Assembly (NCBI GenBank): GCA_937958985.1
Contig: CALGLV010000014.1
Coordinates: 1 to 64,000, forward strand
Reading direction: 5' to 3'
DNA: 64,000 nucleotides
Origin: an uncultured Aquimarina sp.
GTDB lineage: Bacteria; Bacteroidota; Bacteroidia; Flavobacteriales; Flavobacteriaceae
A program made the translations under genes and the position numbers. Positions 45,301 to 52,926 of the stretch are shown here, one piece after another (position 1 is the first letter of the stretch; each line of letters begins with the position of its first letter). The notes under the pieces are model-generated. The model made no database searches, was not told the origin of the DNA, and saw nothing but the letters and a program-made list of their open reading frames with translations.

Positions 45301-45410
45301 AAACCTTCCACAGGAAGTGCTTCAGAAAACTCGTTTTGTTTAAGCGCCTCAACCATAGAGCTATCTTTAAGCTCCTCAACACTTGACCAGTATTTCTTGT
45401 TTGATGACAT
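42375..45410 (-). CDS. actB: Alternative complex III subunit ActB (molybdopterin-oxidoreductase-like plus iron-sulfur)
   Basis: This 1011-residue subunit joins a molybdopterin-oxidoreductase-like domain (about 75-700) to a four-cluster ferredoxin domain (about 745-970). The N-terminus has a twin-arginine pattern, TTRRDFLKYVGF (RR51-52), followed by a lipobox ending at Cys70. Cluster motifs include CTGCGACVVAC, CQHCNHAPCETVC, CVGTRYCANNC and CSMCMQ...CSNAC. In known complexes of this kind the first domain has no molybdenum cofactor, and I see no obvious ligand for one. It is exported folded by the Tat pathway and docks on ActC at the periplasmic face. It lies 73 bases after actA. Confidence 0.96.
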   Translation of the reverse strand: MSSNKKYWSSVEELKDSSMVEALKQNEFSEALPVEGFLEDKEALDDSSTTRRDFLKYVGFSTAAATLAACEGPVVKSIPYVVQPEQIVPGVANYYATTIADGFDFANVLVKTREGRPIKIESNRLAGVSGDANARVHASVLSMYDSNRLKAPQIDGKVSNWLTFDRELSTNLSKVSGKTVLLTQTFASPSTDKLIKEFLAKNPNASHVVYDTVSNSEAVAAYQEVYGVRGLGNYDFSKASIIVAIGADFIGDWQGGGYESGYAKGRVPVDGKMSRHIQVESNMTLSGANADQRIPVTPSVQKEILLGIYGFVTKTSVNISSASSKVASGIAKELVASGSAGVLITGIQDKAAQIMALAINSALGSKVLNTASPKLTSVGDAAQVASLIKEMNAGEVGAIMIAGVNPVYSLPNTAAFVSGLKKVGVTVSFASTANETASLCKYVATTPHYLEAWGDTEINKGNYGLTQPTIRPLFDTRQFQDTLLQLLGANVAYDQYIKENWSTSILNGKSFNQALHDGVFVSHNSSNTAGDFTSQSLTISKPSGLELTLYTKTSMGDGQQANNPWLQELPDPLTRTSWDNYLTMSKADAEELGIENHNVANGGLNGSYANVTVAGATLNVPVLIQPGQAKGSVGLALGYGRTQGVNKEMQVGINAFGLYKNQNSVQSVKVEKASGEHEFACVQLQRTLMGRGDIIKETTLEIFNTKDKSKFNPVPVVSLDHQETPITSPEVDLWDEFDRTVGHHFNLSIDLNACTGCGACVVACHAENNVPVVGKSEIRRSRDMHWLRIDRYYSSEETFEGDNEKKDNFSGLGDSLSGFGEMEQPSDNPQVAFQPVMCQHCNHAPCETVCPVAATSHGRQGQNHMAYNRCVGTRYCANNCPYKVRRFNWFLYNGNDEFDYHMNNDLGRMVVNPDVTVRSRGVMEKCSMCMQMTQKTILDAKRDGRPVNTGEFATACSNACNTGAIKFGDINDKDSSVAKSLEGDRMYHLLESVGTKPNVQYQVKVRNTKEA

Positions 45411-45483
45411 ATATTTAATTATTTACTTCTTATTCTATTATTAAAAGTGAACCGTCTCCACGATAAAAAAGACTAGATTCTTA

Positions 45484-46773
45484 CTAGTAATGACATTTAC
45501 CACATTCCAAACCTCCCATTTGAGCCGCTGTCAATTTATTAACACCATACTTCTTAGAAAGCTGTTCGTGAATTTTATCATAATACTCATTACCCTCAAC
45601 CTTCACATTAGTTTCTCTATGACAATTAATACACCAACCCATAGTTAATGGCGAATATTGATACATAACTTCCATTTCCTCAACAGGACCATGACATTTC
45701 TGACAAGCAACACCCGCCACCATTACGTGCTGTGAGTGATTAAAATAAGCGAAGTCAGGCAAATTATGAATTCGAACCCATTTAACAGGCTCGGTTTCCC
45801 CTGAATACGACTGCGTATCCGGATTCCAACCTGTAGCCTTATATAACTTTTTAATTTCTTTATTATAATCAACACCATACTCATTCAACCCTTCCGACTG
45901 CGTAGTTTCAGCTACCTCAGAAATAGATTTATGACAATTCATACAAACATTAAGAGATGGTATACCTGAGTGCTTAGAAACACGAGCAGAAGAGTGACAA
46001 TACTTACACTCTATCTTATTAGTACCCGCATGTATTCTGTGCGAATAATGAATTGGCTGCACTGGCTCATAGCCCTGATCAACACCTACCTGCATTAAAT
46101 AACCATAAGCAAAATAAGCACTCATCAACAATAAAAACACTGCAGAAACCAATATTAAAAATTGATTTTCAACAAAAGCTTTCCACAAAGGCCTACGCTT
46201 TTCAGACACAGGCAATTCAACATTGTTTTGAGCTGCAAAACTCCTTAATGTTTTATTTACCAAAAACAACACAGACACTAAAACAACCAACACCAAAGCC
46301 AATAGACCTAGCACTAAATTATTTTCAATACCAGACGAAGAATCAGATCCACTACCCGAAACAGCAGGACCCCCAGCAACAACTGGTTTTTCCGCCTTAG
46401 GCTCCATTACATATGCCAATATATCATCTATATCAGCATTTGACAATTGAGGAAAAGCATTCATTGCTGTTTTATTGTACTCTTCATAAATAGCAACTGC
46501 CTCAGCATCGCCTGACGCTATTAACGCTGCGCTATTTTTTACCCACTTATACAACCATTCCGTACTATGACGATCGGTTACCCCGTATAAAGCAGGGCCC
46601 GTAGCCTTTTTGTAACGTTTATGACAAGCCGCACATAATGAATTAAACAATTCTTTCCCTTTTCCAGGATCTGCTTGAGCTTGTACAGCTGTAATTGCTG
46701 AAGAAAACGTAAGAAGAAATGCAATAGCTAGGAATAGTCTTGAAATTGAATTTCGGTGTGTTACCTTTTTCAT
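45484..46773 (-). CDS. actA: Alternative complex III subunit ActA, multiheme cytochrome c
   Basis: This 429-residue protein starts with a signal peptide (about 1-32). An N-terminal cytochrome c domain follows with CAACH at residues 47-51. Then come two membrane segments (about 152-172 and 205-228), and a C-terminal multiheme domain with five more motifs: CKYCH, CMNCH, CQKCH, CINCH and CGKCH, the last at the extreme C-terminus (424-428). That makes six heme sites where the core ActA module has five. It is the electron relay of the complex and the first gene of the eight-gene operon, read from a strong promoter about 80 bases upstream. Confidence 0.95.
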   Translation of the reverse strand: MKKVTHRNSISRLFLAIAFLLTFSSAITAVQAQADPGKGKELFNSLCAACHKRYKKATGPALYGVTDRHSTEWLYKWVKNSAALIASGDAEAVAIYEEYNKTAMNAFPQLSNADIDDILAYVMEPKAEKPVVAGGPAVSGSGSDSSSGIENNLVLGLLALVLVVLVSVLFLVNKTLRSFAAQNNVELPVSEKRRPLWKAFVENQFLILVSAVFLLLMSAYFAYGYLMQVGVDQGYEPVQPIHYSHRIHAGTNKIECKYCHSSARVSKHSGIPSLNVCMNCHKSISEVAETTQSEGLNEYGVDYNKEIKKLYKATGWNPDTQSYSGETEPVKWVRIHNLPDFAYFNHSQHVMVAGVACQKCHGPVEEMEVMYQYSPLTMGWCINCHRETNVKVEGNEYYDKIHEQLSKKYGVNKLTAAQMGGLECGKCHY

Positions 46774-46855
46774 AAATATCTATAGAGTTATCATCTAATT
46801 TTGGCATAGATTATGCTCGCTTTTAAACGAGAATTACGCCTTACTAATATCTCTG

Positions 46856-46886
46856 CAAAAGTAGTGTATAAACTCGGTTTCTGAAA
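46856..46886 (-). promoter_or_regulatory. Promoter of the act-cta operon
   Basis: On the minus strand TTTC (46883-46886), a 19-base spacer and TACTTTTG (46856-46863, exact TAnnTTTG) precede actA. The predicted 5' leader of about 75-80 bases contains a small CTCG/CGAG hairpin. Confidence 0.6.
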
Positions 46887-46958
46887 TCCCTTATTATGGT
46901 TAAAACTAATTTATAAAAATTCTAAATAACCTACTAAGTCGCTTCTTATAGTTTTACT

Positions 46959-46966
46959 TACTTTTG
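46959..46966 (+). promoter_or_regulatory. -7 element of the small SPOR protein gene
   Basis: TACTTTTG is an exact match 28 bases before the start at 46995. It shares the divergent intergenic region with the act operon promoter. Confidence 0.5.
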
Positions 46967-46994
46967 TATAAAATTTAATTGTCTTATAAACCTT

Positions 46995-47372
46995 ATGAAA
47001 CATTTTTTACTAATCTGCTGCGCACTAATATATTCATTAAGCTATGCACAAGAAGCAGATAATAGCCAAAAACAAGGCATCGTTTCAGTTGATGCACATC
47101 CTAACATTGACAAACTTGTAACTATTAAGTTTGCTGAAAATTATGACGATAACTATAAAATACAACTGTTTTACGGCAACTTAAACAAAGCCCACGAAAT
47201 TCTTAGTAAATTCAACAGCAATTACCCAAAATGGTCTGGAAAAATACTTTTTGAAACTCCTAATTATAAAGTTTGGGTAGGTGATTACAGAACTCGTTTA
47301 GAAGCTGACAGAGCCTTAATGGATATTAGAAAGAAATTCTCTTCTGCTTTTATATTTAAACCTAAAAAATAA
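46995..47372 (+). CDS. Small secreted SPOR domain protein
   Basis: This 125-residue protein has a signal peptide (1-18, ending SYAQ) and a C-terminal SPOR domain (about 52-125). The domain has the pattern YKIQLFYGNLNKA...WVGDYRTRLEADRALMDIRKKF. It is probably periplasmic and binds denuded peptidoglycan. There is no membrane anchor, unlike the SPOR protein at 24843. It is divergent from the respiratory operon and convergent with tamL, with 23 bases between them and no visible terminator. Confidence 0.85.
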   Translation: MKHFLLICCALIYSLSYAQEADNSQKQGIVSVDAHPNIDKLVTIKFAENYDDNYKIQLFYGNLNKAHEILSKFNSNYPKWSGKILFETPNYKVWVGDYRTRLEADRALMDIRKKFSSAFIFKPKK

Positions 47373-47395
47373 ATAGCTACTACATTTAGCAATTA

Positions 47396-49936
47396 TTAAA
47401 ACGGATAATTGATACCTATATTAAACACCGCCTTATTGAATTTGGTATCAGTAAACCATCTTCTATTTTTTTCGAGTGCTGGATTATGAAGTTTAGCACC
47501 TACATCTAATCGAATTATAAAAAAAGAAAAATCATACCTAAATCCTAAACCAGCTGCTACGGCTAATTCTTCTAAATCCTGAACCCCTGAAAAAGTTACA
47601 TCTTCTTCATCTTCAAAACTATCGAATACATTCCAAATATTACCTACATCAGAAAATAGAGCCCCCTCAAAGTCTCCTATAATCTTAAAGCGGTATTCCG
47701 CATTAAAAGCCAATTTAAAATTAGCTTCATTAAACTCATTACGACCACTACTACTTCCTGGCCCTAAATCATAAGCTACCCAACCTCGATTGTCATTAGA
47801 CCCTCCTCCAAAATAACTTTGAGAAAACGGAATTGAATTTGAATTCCCATAAGGTATTGCTATTCCCCCAAAAGCACGCACTGCAATTACCTGATCATTA
47901 CCTAAATTCCAATGCTTAACAAGCTCCGATTCTACTTTAGCGAATTGAGAAAACTCAACACCATACAATTCAAAATTACTATTTTCATTTTCTTGAACAT
48001 TAGCAATCTTAGCTAAATTAGACAACAAAGCCCCTGAACTCTCAAATTTCATCCTAAAACGAGTAAAGCTTTCATCATAAAGATTTGCTCGAGTATCTTT
48101 AATAAAACTATATTCTGTACTTAAAATTAAATTATCTTCAGTTAATCGATCCCGTCTTTCCGATAAATTTCTTAAAACAACCGCTTCTTGATTTGTTAAA
48201 TTATCAAAACCATTAGACAAAGCCTGATTTAAAAACCCGTTAACTCCCTCATCAATAATTAAATTACCGTTTTCTGCAAACACATTATTTTCAGGTAATA
48301 TACCTCTTGAAATATCATTTATTGTATTGTAAGCGTTTCTATAAATATTGAAATAATTACCGCTATTTAAATTTCTTACATATTGGAGATTAAACAACTT
48401 AAATTCATTTGAAAATGTTTGATTAGGTTTCCATTTATACCCCCATCCCGAAGTAACCGTTTCCTTGTCTAAACCTATATTTTGTTGAGTACTTATACCT
48501 ACATTAATTGTTGTTAATGGGGCATTCGATTTTTTAATAATCTTATCTGTATTTAAAGGAAATACTATGCGCGGGAAATTTAATTTAGCGTCTAGTCCAA
48601 ATTCTACAATATTAAAAAAACCATCACCATTATCCGCCACATCTTGTGAAGACCCTAAATTACCGCGAGCTGCTATTTCAAAAGTTTCCGCCCTTCTAAA
48701 AAAGTTTCGAACACTTAGCGACCCCTCTAAACCAATACCAACATCTTGAATGGTAGAAGTACTGATATTGAAATTAGTTCCAAACACATATTTTTTTCTT
48801 TGCGTTAAATAAATAGAAGCTATCAAATCTTCACCATCCTCCTCTTTTGCTAAAGAAATTGTTGGGTATTTAAACACTCCCAAATTACTAATTGCATTAT
48901 ACGTTTGAAGCCTATTTTTATCACTATAAATTGAATTTGGAGTTAAAAAAACAGCATTTGTAATAGCCTTGGGCTTATATTTTAATTTGTCATAACTATA
49001 CAACTCAAATTCTTTATATAAAGTTGTGTCACTTATTTTTTTGTGTGTGTTTTCAAAATTAGTATCTGTGTATATTTTCACTTTACTAATTTTTCTAACT
49101 TTAAATGTTTTTCTACCAAGCGAATCGTTTAGCGTTAATTTCGGATCATCAATAGTAAGTCTTAGCTTAATTTTATTAAAATTATTAATGGTGTCAGCAT
49201 CAAATTTTACGTAATCGCGTTCAAAATAAAACAAGCCATTATTTCTAAAATTATTGGTTATTCGATTACGTTCTTCATCTAGGCTTAATGTATTGTATTG
49301 CTCATTAAGCGCTACATTAGAATACTTCTTATAAACATCATAAATAGAGTCCGCGTCCTTTGAGGCAATGTTAGTTTCTAAAGATTCTAACACATAGGGC
49401 TTTTGAGTATGTATGTAATAATACAATGATGCTTTTAAACTATCATTAGACACCAATGTACTTGTAGAACTCACATTAAACCACCCTCGATTCCAAAAAT
49501 AACCCTCTAATCGTTTTTTAGATTTCTCCACTTTATTATTATCTATAATCGCTGGAGGTTCTCCTATTTTTTTGAGCCACTCGTTAAAGTTATATCTCCT
49601 GCCAACATATCTATTTACTTGTTTTTTTGACAAAAAACGACGTAGAAACTTCTTTTTATTAGGTTTTGAGTTTAATTGATGAATATATAATGAATCCGCT
49701 TTATCTGTGGCCCAATTATAAAGCCCCAATTTTAAAGGAATCCCTAATACCTTTTTATTAGGACGTTGTAAAAGGTAATTGTATAATTTTTTATTTGAAG
49801 TTTCCTCTCCATTTACATAAATTTTATTTTCCGTAAGCAGGTACTGTTTTTCCTTTACTTTCTTTATCGAATTACAATTCGATAATAGAAAACACACTAT
49901 GGTAATTAATGTTATTTTTGCGGAGAAGAGATTCAA
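47396..49936 (-). CDS. tamL: BamA/TamA-family outer-membrane lipoprotein TamL
   Basis: This 846-residue protein begins with a lipoprotein signal peptide (LLSNC, Cys21), followed by POTRA-like repeats (about 30-370). A C-terminal Omp85 barrel follows (about 380-846) with the FGGGSNDNRGW segment, a version of the conserved barrel motif, and a final strand ending in Phe. A lipidated TamA-like protein is the Bacteroidota form called TamL, thought to work with TamB in moving lipids or proteins to the outer membrane. tamB is not in the window. Translation starts at TTG: the preceding codon is an in-frame stop, and no ATG lies before the signal peptide. Confidence 0.88.
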   Translation of the reverse strand: MNLFSAKITLITIVCFLLSNCNSIKKVKEKQYLLTENKIYVNGEETSNKKLYNYLLQRPNKKVLGIPLKLGLYNWATDKADSLYIHQLNSKPNKKKFLRRFLSKKQVNRYVGRRYNFNEWLKKIGEPPAIIDNNKVEKSKKRLEGYFWNRGWFNVSSTSTLVSNDSLKASLYYYIHTQKPYVLESLETNIASKDADSIYDVYKKYSNVALNEQYNTLSLDEERNRITNNFRNNGLFYFERDYVKFDADTINNFNKIKLRLTIDDPKLTLNDSLGRKTFKVRKISKVKIYTDTNFENTHKKISDTTLYKEFELYSYDKLKYKPKAITNAVFLTPNSIYSDKNRLQTYNAISNLGVFKYPTISLAKEEDGEDLIASIYLTQRKKYVFGTNFNISTSTIQDVGIGLEGSLSVRNFFRRAETFEIAARGNLGSSQDVADNGDGFFNIVEFGLDAKLNFPRIVFPLNTDKIIKKSNAPLTTINVGISTQQNIGLDKETVTSGWGYKWKPNQTFSNEFKLFNLQYVRNLNSGNYFNIYRNAYNTINDISRGILPENNVFAENGNLIIDEGVNGFLNQALSNGFDNLTNQEAVVLRNLSERRDRLTEDNLILSTEYSFIKDTRANLYDESFTRFRMKFESSGALLSNLAKIANVQENENSNFELYGVEFSQFAKVESELVKHWNLGNDQVIAVRAFGGIAIPYGNSNSIPFSQSYFGGGSNDNRGWVAYDLGPGSSSGRNEFNEANFKLAFNAEYRFKIIGDFEGALFSDVGNIWNVFDSFEDEEDVTFSGVQDLEELAVAAGLGFRYDFSFFIIRLDVGAKLHNPALEKNRRWFTDTKFNKAVFNIGINYPF

Positions 49937-49981
49937 TTAAATAATATTGTTTCTTGTATTAACCAAAGGTAAACTATTTGT

Positions 49982-50725
49982 ATGGTTACAAAAAACCAAA
50001 AAAAACTGATTCGTAGTCTAAAGCAGAAAAAGAATAGAAAAACCTATAATTATTTCGTTGCCGAAGGCGTTAAAGTAATTAACGAGTTTATTGATGCTTC
50101 ATTACAATTAAAACATTTGTTTGTTTTACAAGAACATCTTGAATTATTTAAAAAAGCCGATAACTCCGTAATCGAAGTAATCTCAAACAACGACCTTTCT
50201 CAATTATCATTTTTAACCACTCCTCAAAAAGCAATTGCTGTTTTCAAAATACCTAATAGCCTGCCACTACAAAACATTAACAGTGGTATTCAATTGGTTT
50301 TAGATGGTGTTAGCGACCCTGGAAATTTAGGAACCATTATTAGACTTTGCGATTGGTATGGAATAAAAAACTTGATTTGCTCAGAAAACACCGTAGACTG
50401 TTTCAATCCTAAAGTCGTTCAAGCAACGATGGGGTCTTTAACAAGAGTAAACATCAATTATGTTAATTTGACACCCTATTTAAAAGAAACCAAACTACCC
50501 GTTTTAGGCACTTTTATGGAGGGAGAAAATGTATACAAAACAACACTTCCCAACAAGGGTATTTTAGTGATGGGTAACGAAGCAAATGGAATCTCTTCTG
50601 AAATTGAATTATTAGTATCCAAAAAAATAAGTATTCCTCGTTTTGGCGATTTGCAAAAGACGGAAAGTCTTAACGTAGCCACAGCTACCGCTATTTTGTT
50701 AAGTGAATTTAAAAGGAATGATTAA
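49982..50725 (+). CDS. SpoU/TrmH-family RNA 2'-O-methyltransferase
   Basis: This 247-residue SPOUT methyltransferase has an N-terminal substrate-binding part (FVAEGVKVINEF) and a knotted C-terminal domain. Motif 1 is LDGVSDPGNLGTIIR, motif 2 is VMGNEANGIS, and motif 3 is ESLNVATATAI. It methylates the 2'-OH of a ribose in rRNA or tRNA; the exact target cannot be read from the sequence. It diverges from tamL with only 45 bases between the two start codons, so their promoters overlap. Confidence 0.92.
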   Translation: MVTKNQKKLIRSLKQKKNRKTYNYFVAEGVKVINEFIDASLQLKHLFVLQEHLELFKKADNSVIEVISNNDLSQLSFLTTPQKAIAVFKIPNSLPLQNINSGIQLVLDGVSDPGNLGTIIRLCDWYGIKNLICSENTVDCFNPKVVQATMGSLTRVNINYVNLTPYLKETKLPVLGTFMEGENVYKTTLPNKGILVMGNEANGISSEIELLVSKKISIPRFGDLQKTESLNVATATAILLSEFKRND

Positions 50726-50838
50726 TTAAGGACGTAAGTATCTCTAAAAAATTAAAATAAAACACTGAAAACCAATATTATACTTAAACTGATATTTACA
50801 TAGCTCGAAATAATAAACTGTAAACGCGAAACTTGCCG

Positions 50839-50846
50839 TATATTTG
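50839..50846 (+). promoter_or_regulatory. -7 element of purB
   Basis: TATATTTG is an exact TAnnTTTG match 23 bases before the purB start. CTG sits near the expected -33 position. Confidence 0.6.
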
Positions 50847-50869
50847 CACCTTAATTAAAATCTAAGTTT

Positions 50870-52216
50870 ATGTCTCAAATAGCAGCGTTACAAGCCGTTT
50901 CGCCGATTGATGGTCGTTATGCTTCAAAAACACAAGCCTTAAGTACTTACTTTAGCGAAGAAGCATTAATAAAATATCGAGTTAGAGTAGAAATTGAATA
51001 TTTTATCGCTTTGTGCGAAATTCCTTTGCCTCAACTACAAGGAGTAGATACTAGTGTTTTCCCTAAACTTAGAGACTTATATCTAAAATTTAGTTCTGAA
51101 GATGCTATTCGAATTAAGGAAATCGAAAGTGTAACCAACCACGATGTTAAGGCTGTTGAATATTTCCTTAAAGAAGAATTTGATAAATTAAACTTACAGG
51201 CTTTCAAAGAGTTTATTCATTTTGGATTAACCTCTCAAGACATAAACAACACAGCAATACCTTTAAGTATTAAAGAAGCGCTAAACGACGTTTATGTACC
51301 TACATACCAAGAATTAGAACAAAAAATAGACACCCTTGCTACCGAATGGGCTGACATACCATTACTTGCCAGAACACATGGTCAACCAGCATCACCTACC
51401 CGTTTAGGTAAAGAATTTAAAGTGTATGTTGTTCGTTTACAGGAACAATTTAAACAGTTAGCTGGTATTCCTAGTGCTGCAAAATTTGGTGGTGCCACAG
51501 GTAACTTTAATGCACACTTTGTAGCTTACCCAAAAATAGACTGGAAAGCTTTTGGAACTAAATTTGTACAAGAAAAACTTGGACTACACCATTCGTTCCC
51601 AACAACGCAAATAGAGCACTACGACCATATGGCGTCTTTATTTGATGCTTTAAAACGTATTAACACTATTTTACTTGATTTAGACAGGGATGTATGGACT
51701 TACGTTTCTATGGATTATTTTAAGCAAAAAATCAAAAAAGGTGAAGTGGGTTCATCGGCTATGCCACATAAAGTAAACCCTATCGATTTCGAAAATAGTG
51801 AAGGTAATATTGGAATAGCAAATGCTCTTTTTGAACATCTTTCAGCTAAACTTCCTGTGAGTAGATTACAACGTGATTTAACTGATAGTACTGTTTTAAG
51901 AAACGTAGGAGTGCCTATTGGGCATACAATTATTGCTTTTCAATCGAGTTTAAAAGGTTTAAATAAGCTACTATTAAATAGAGATAAATTAGCTCAAGAT
52001 TTAGAAAACAACTGGGCTGTAGCCGCAGAAGCAATTCAAACTATTTTACGAAGAGAAGCCTATCCTAATCCGTATGAAGCCTTAAAAGGTTTAACACGTA
52101 CTAATGAAAAAATTAACGCAGCAAGTATCGCTAACTTTATCGACACTCTTGACGTTTCTGATGCTATAAAAAGTGAATTGAAACAAATCACTCCTTCCAA
52201 TTATACTGGAATTTAG
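50870..52216 (+). CDS. purB: Adenylosuccinate lyase
   Basis: This 448-residue enzyme of the fumarase/aspartase superfamily acts twice in purine synthesis, releasing fumarate from SAICAR and from adenylosuccinate. It has the N-terminal SPIDGRYA, EIESVTNHDVKAVEYF, the catalytic HGQPASPTRLGKE region, and the superfamily signature loop GSSAMPHKVNPIDFEN. This is the E. coli-like PurB form of 440-460 residues. It has its own promoter and a strong terminator 28 bases downstream. Confidence 0.97.
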   Translation: MSQIAALQAVSPIDGRYASKTQALSTYFSEEALIKYRVRVEIEYFIALCEIPLPQLQGVDTSVFPKLRDLYLKFSSEDAIRIKEIESVTNHDVKAVEYFLKEEFDKLNLQAFKEFIHFGLTSQDINNTAIPLSIKEALNDVYVPTYQELEQKIDTLATEWADIPLLARTHGQPASPTRLGKEFKVYVVRLQEQFKQLAGIPSAAKFGGATGNFNAHFVAYPKIDWKAFGTKFVQEKLGLHHSFPTTQIEHYDHMASLFDALKRINTILLDLDRDVWTYVSMDYFKQKIKKGEVGSSAMPHKVNPIDFENSEGNIGIANALFEHLSAKLPVSRLQRDLTDSTVLRNVGVPIGHTIIAFQSSLKGLNKLLLNRDKLAQDLENNWAVAAEAIQTILRREAYPNPYEALKGLTRTNEKINAASIANFIDTLDVSDAIKSELKQITPSNYTGI

Positions 52217-52243
52217 AGTTCGATCAATTTCATAATATTCTAT

Positions 52244-52277
52244 AAAAAAAGCCATTCTTTCGAATGGCTTTTTTTTT
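52244..52277. terminator. Bidirectional terminator between purB and the carbonic anhydrase gene
   Basis: Stem GCCATTC/GAATGGC (52251-52257 and 52262-52268) with loop TTTC, flanked by seven A and nine T. Confidence 0.9.
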
Positions 52278-52289
52278 GCTTTAGTGAGT

Positions 52290-52919
52290 TTATTTATAGA
52301 ATGCTACTTTCCCGGTAGCAATATCATACATCCCTCCTACTATTGAAATTTCCGAACTATCTTCCATATCCTTTAACACCTCACTTTGTTTGCGAATATT
52401 AGCTATGGTCATTTCTACATTTTTCTTAGCTACTTCGTTTACAAAATCTATGTTTTTAGATGTTCGTAAACTTTTATCTATCGGCTCGGTAACCGCATCA
52501 ACTGCGGGTTCTATTTTTTGAATCAACTTTGTTAAGTTTCCTAATCGTGCATGATCACAAGCACCTTTTACAGCTCCACAAGCAGTATGTCCTAGTACTA
52601 AAACAGTTTTAGTCCCCGCTAATTTACAAGCAAACTCCATACTTCCTAAAATATCCTCATTCACAAAATTACCTGCAATTCGAATACTAAAAATATCACC
52701 TACTCCTTGATCAAAAATCAATTCGGCAGATACTCTAGAGTCTATACAGTGAAGTACCGTTGCTATAGGAAACTGACCCTTTGCTGTATCTTTAACTTGA
52801 GCGTTTAAATCTCTATTTAATTGATTTTGATTAACAAAACGTTTATTACCTTCCTTTAAAATTTCAATAGCACTCTTAGGCGTTATTAAAGCTTGGGTTT
52901 CTTTAGTAAATACTTTCAT
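52290..52919 (-). CDS. Beta-class carbonic anhydrase
   Basis: This 209-residue enzyme interconverts CO2 and bicarbonate. Zinc ligands are C58, H111 and C114, with the D60-x-R62 dyad in HCIDSR and the GHTACGAVKGA block. No signal peptide is present, so it is cytoplasmic. The frame can extend 18 residues to 52973, which would overlap the SulP gene by 47 bases. ATG 52919 is preferred because it lies seven bases after the SulP stop and gives a normal N-terminus. With the SulP transporter it forms a two-gene unit for bicarbonate supply or pH balance. Confidence 0.94.
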   Translation of the reverse strand: MKVFTKETQALITPKSAIEILKEGNKRFVNQNQLNRDLNAQVKDTAKGQFPIATVLHCIDSRVSAELIFDQGVGDIFSIRIAGNFVNEDILGSMEFACKLAGTKTVLVLGHTACGAVKGACDHARLGNLTKLIQKIEPAVDAVTEPIDKSLRTSKNIDFVNEVAKKNVEMTIANIRKQSEVLKDMEDSSEISIVGGMYDIATGKVAFYK

Positions 52920-52926
52920 AATTATT

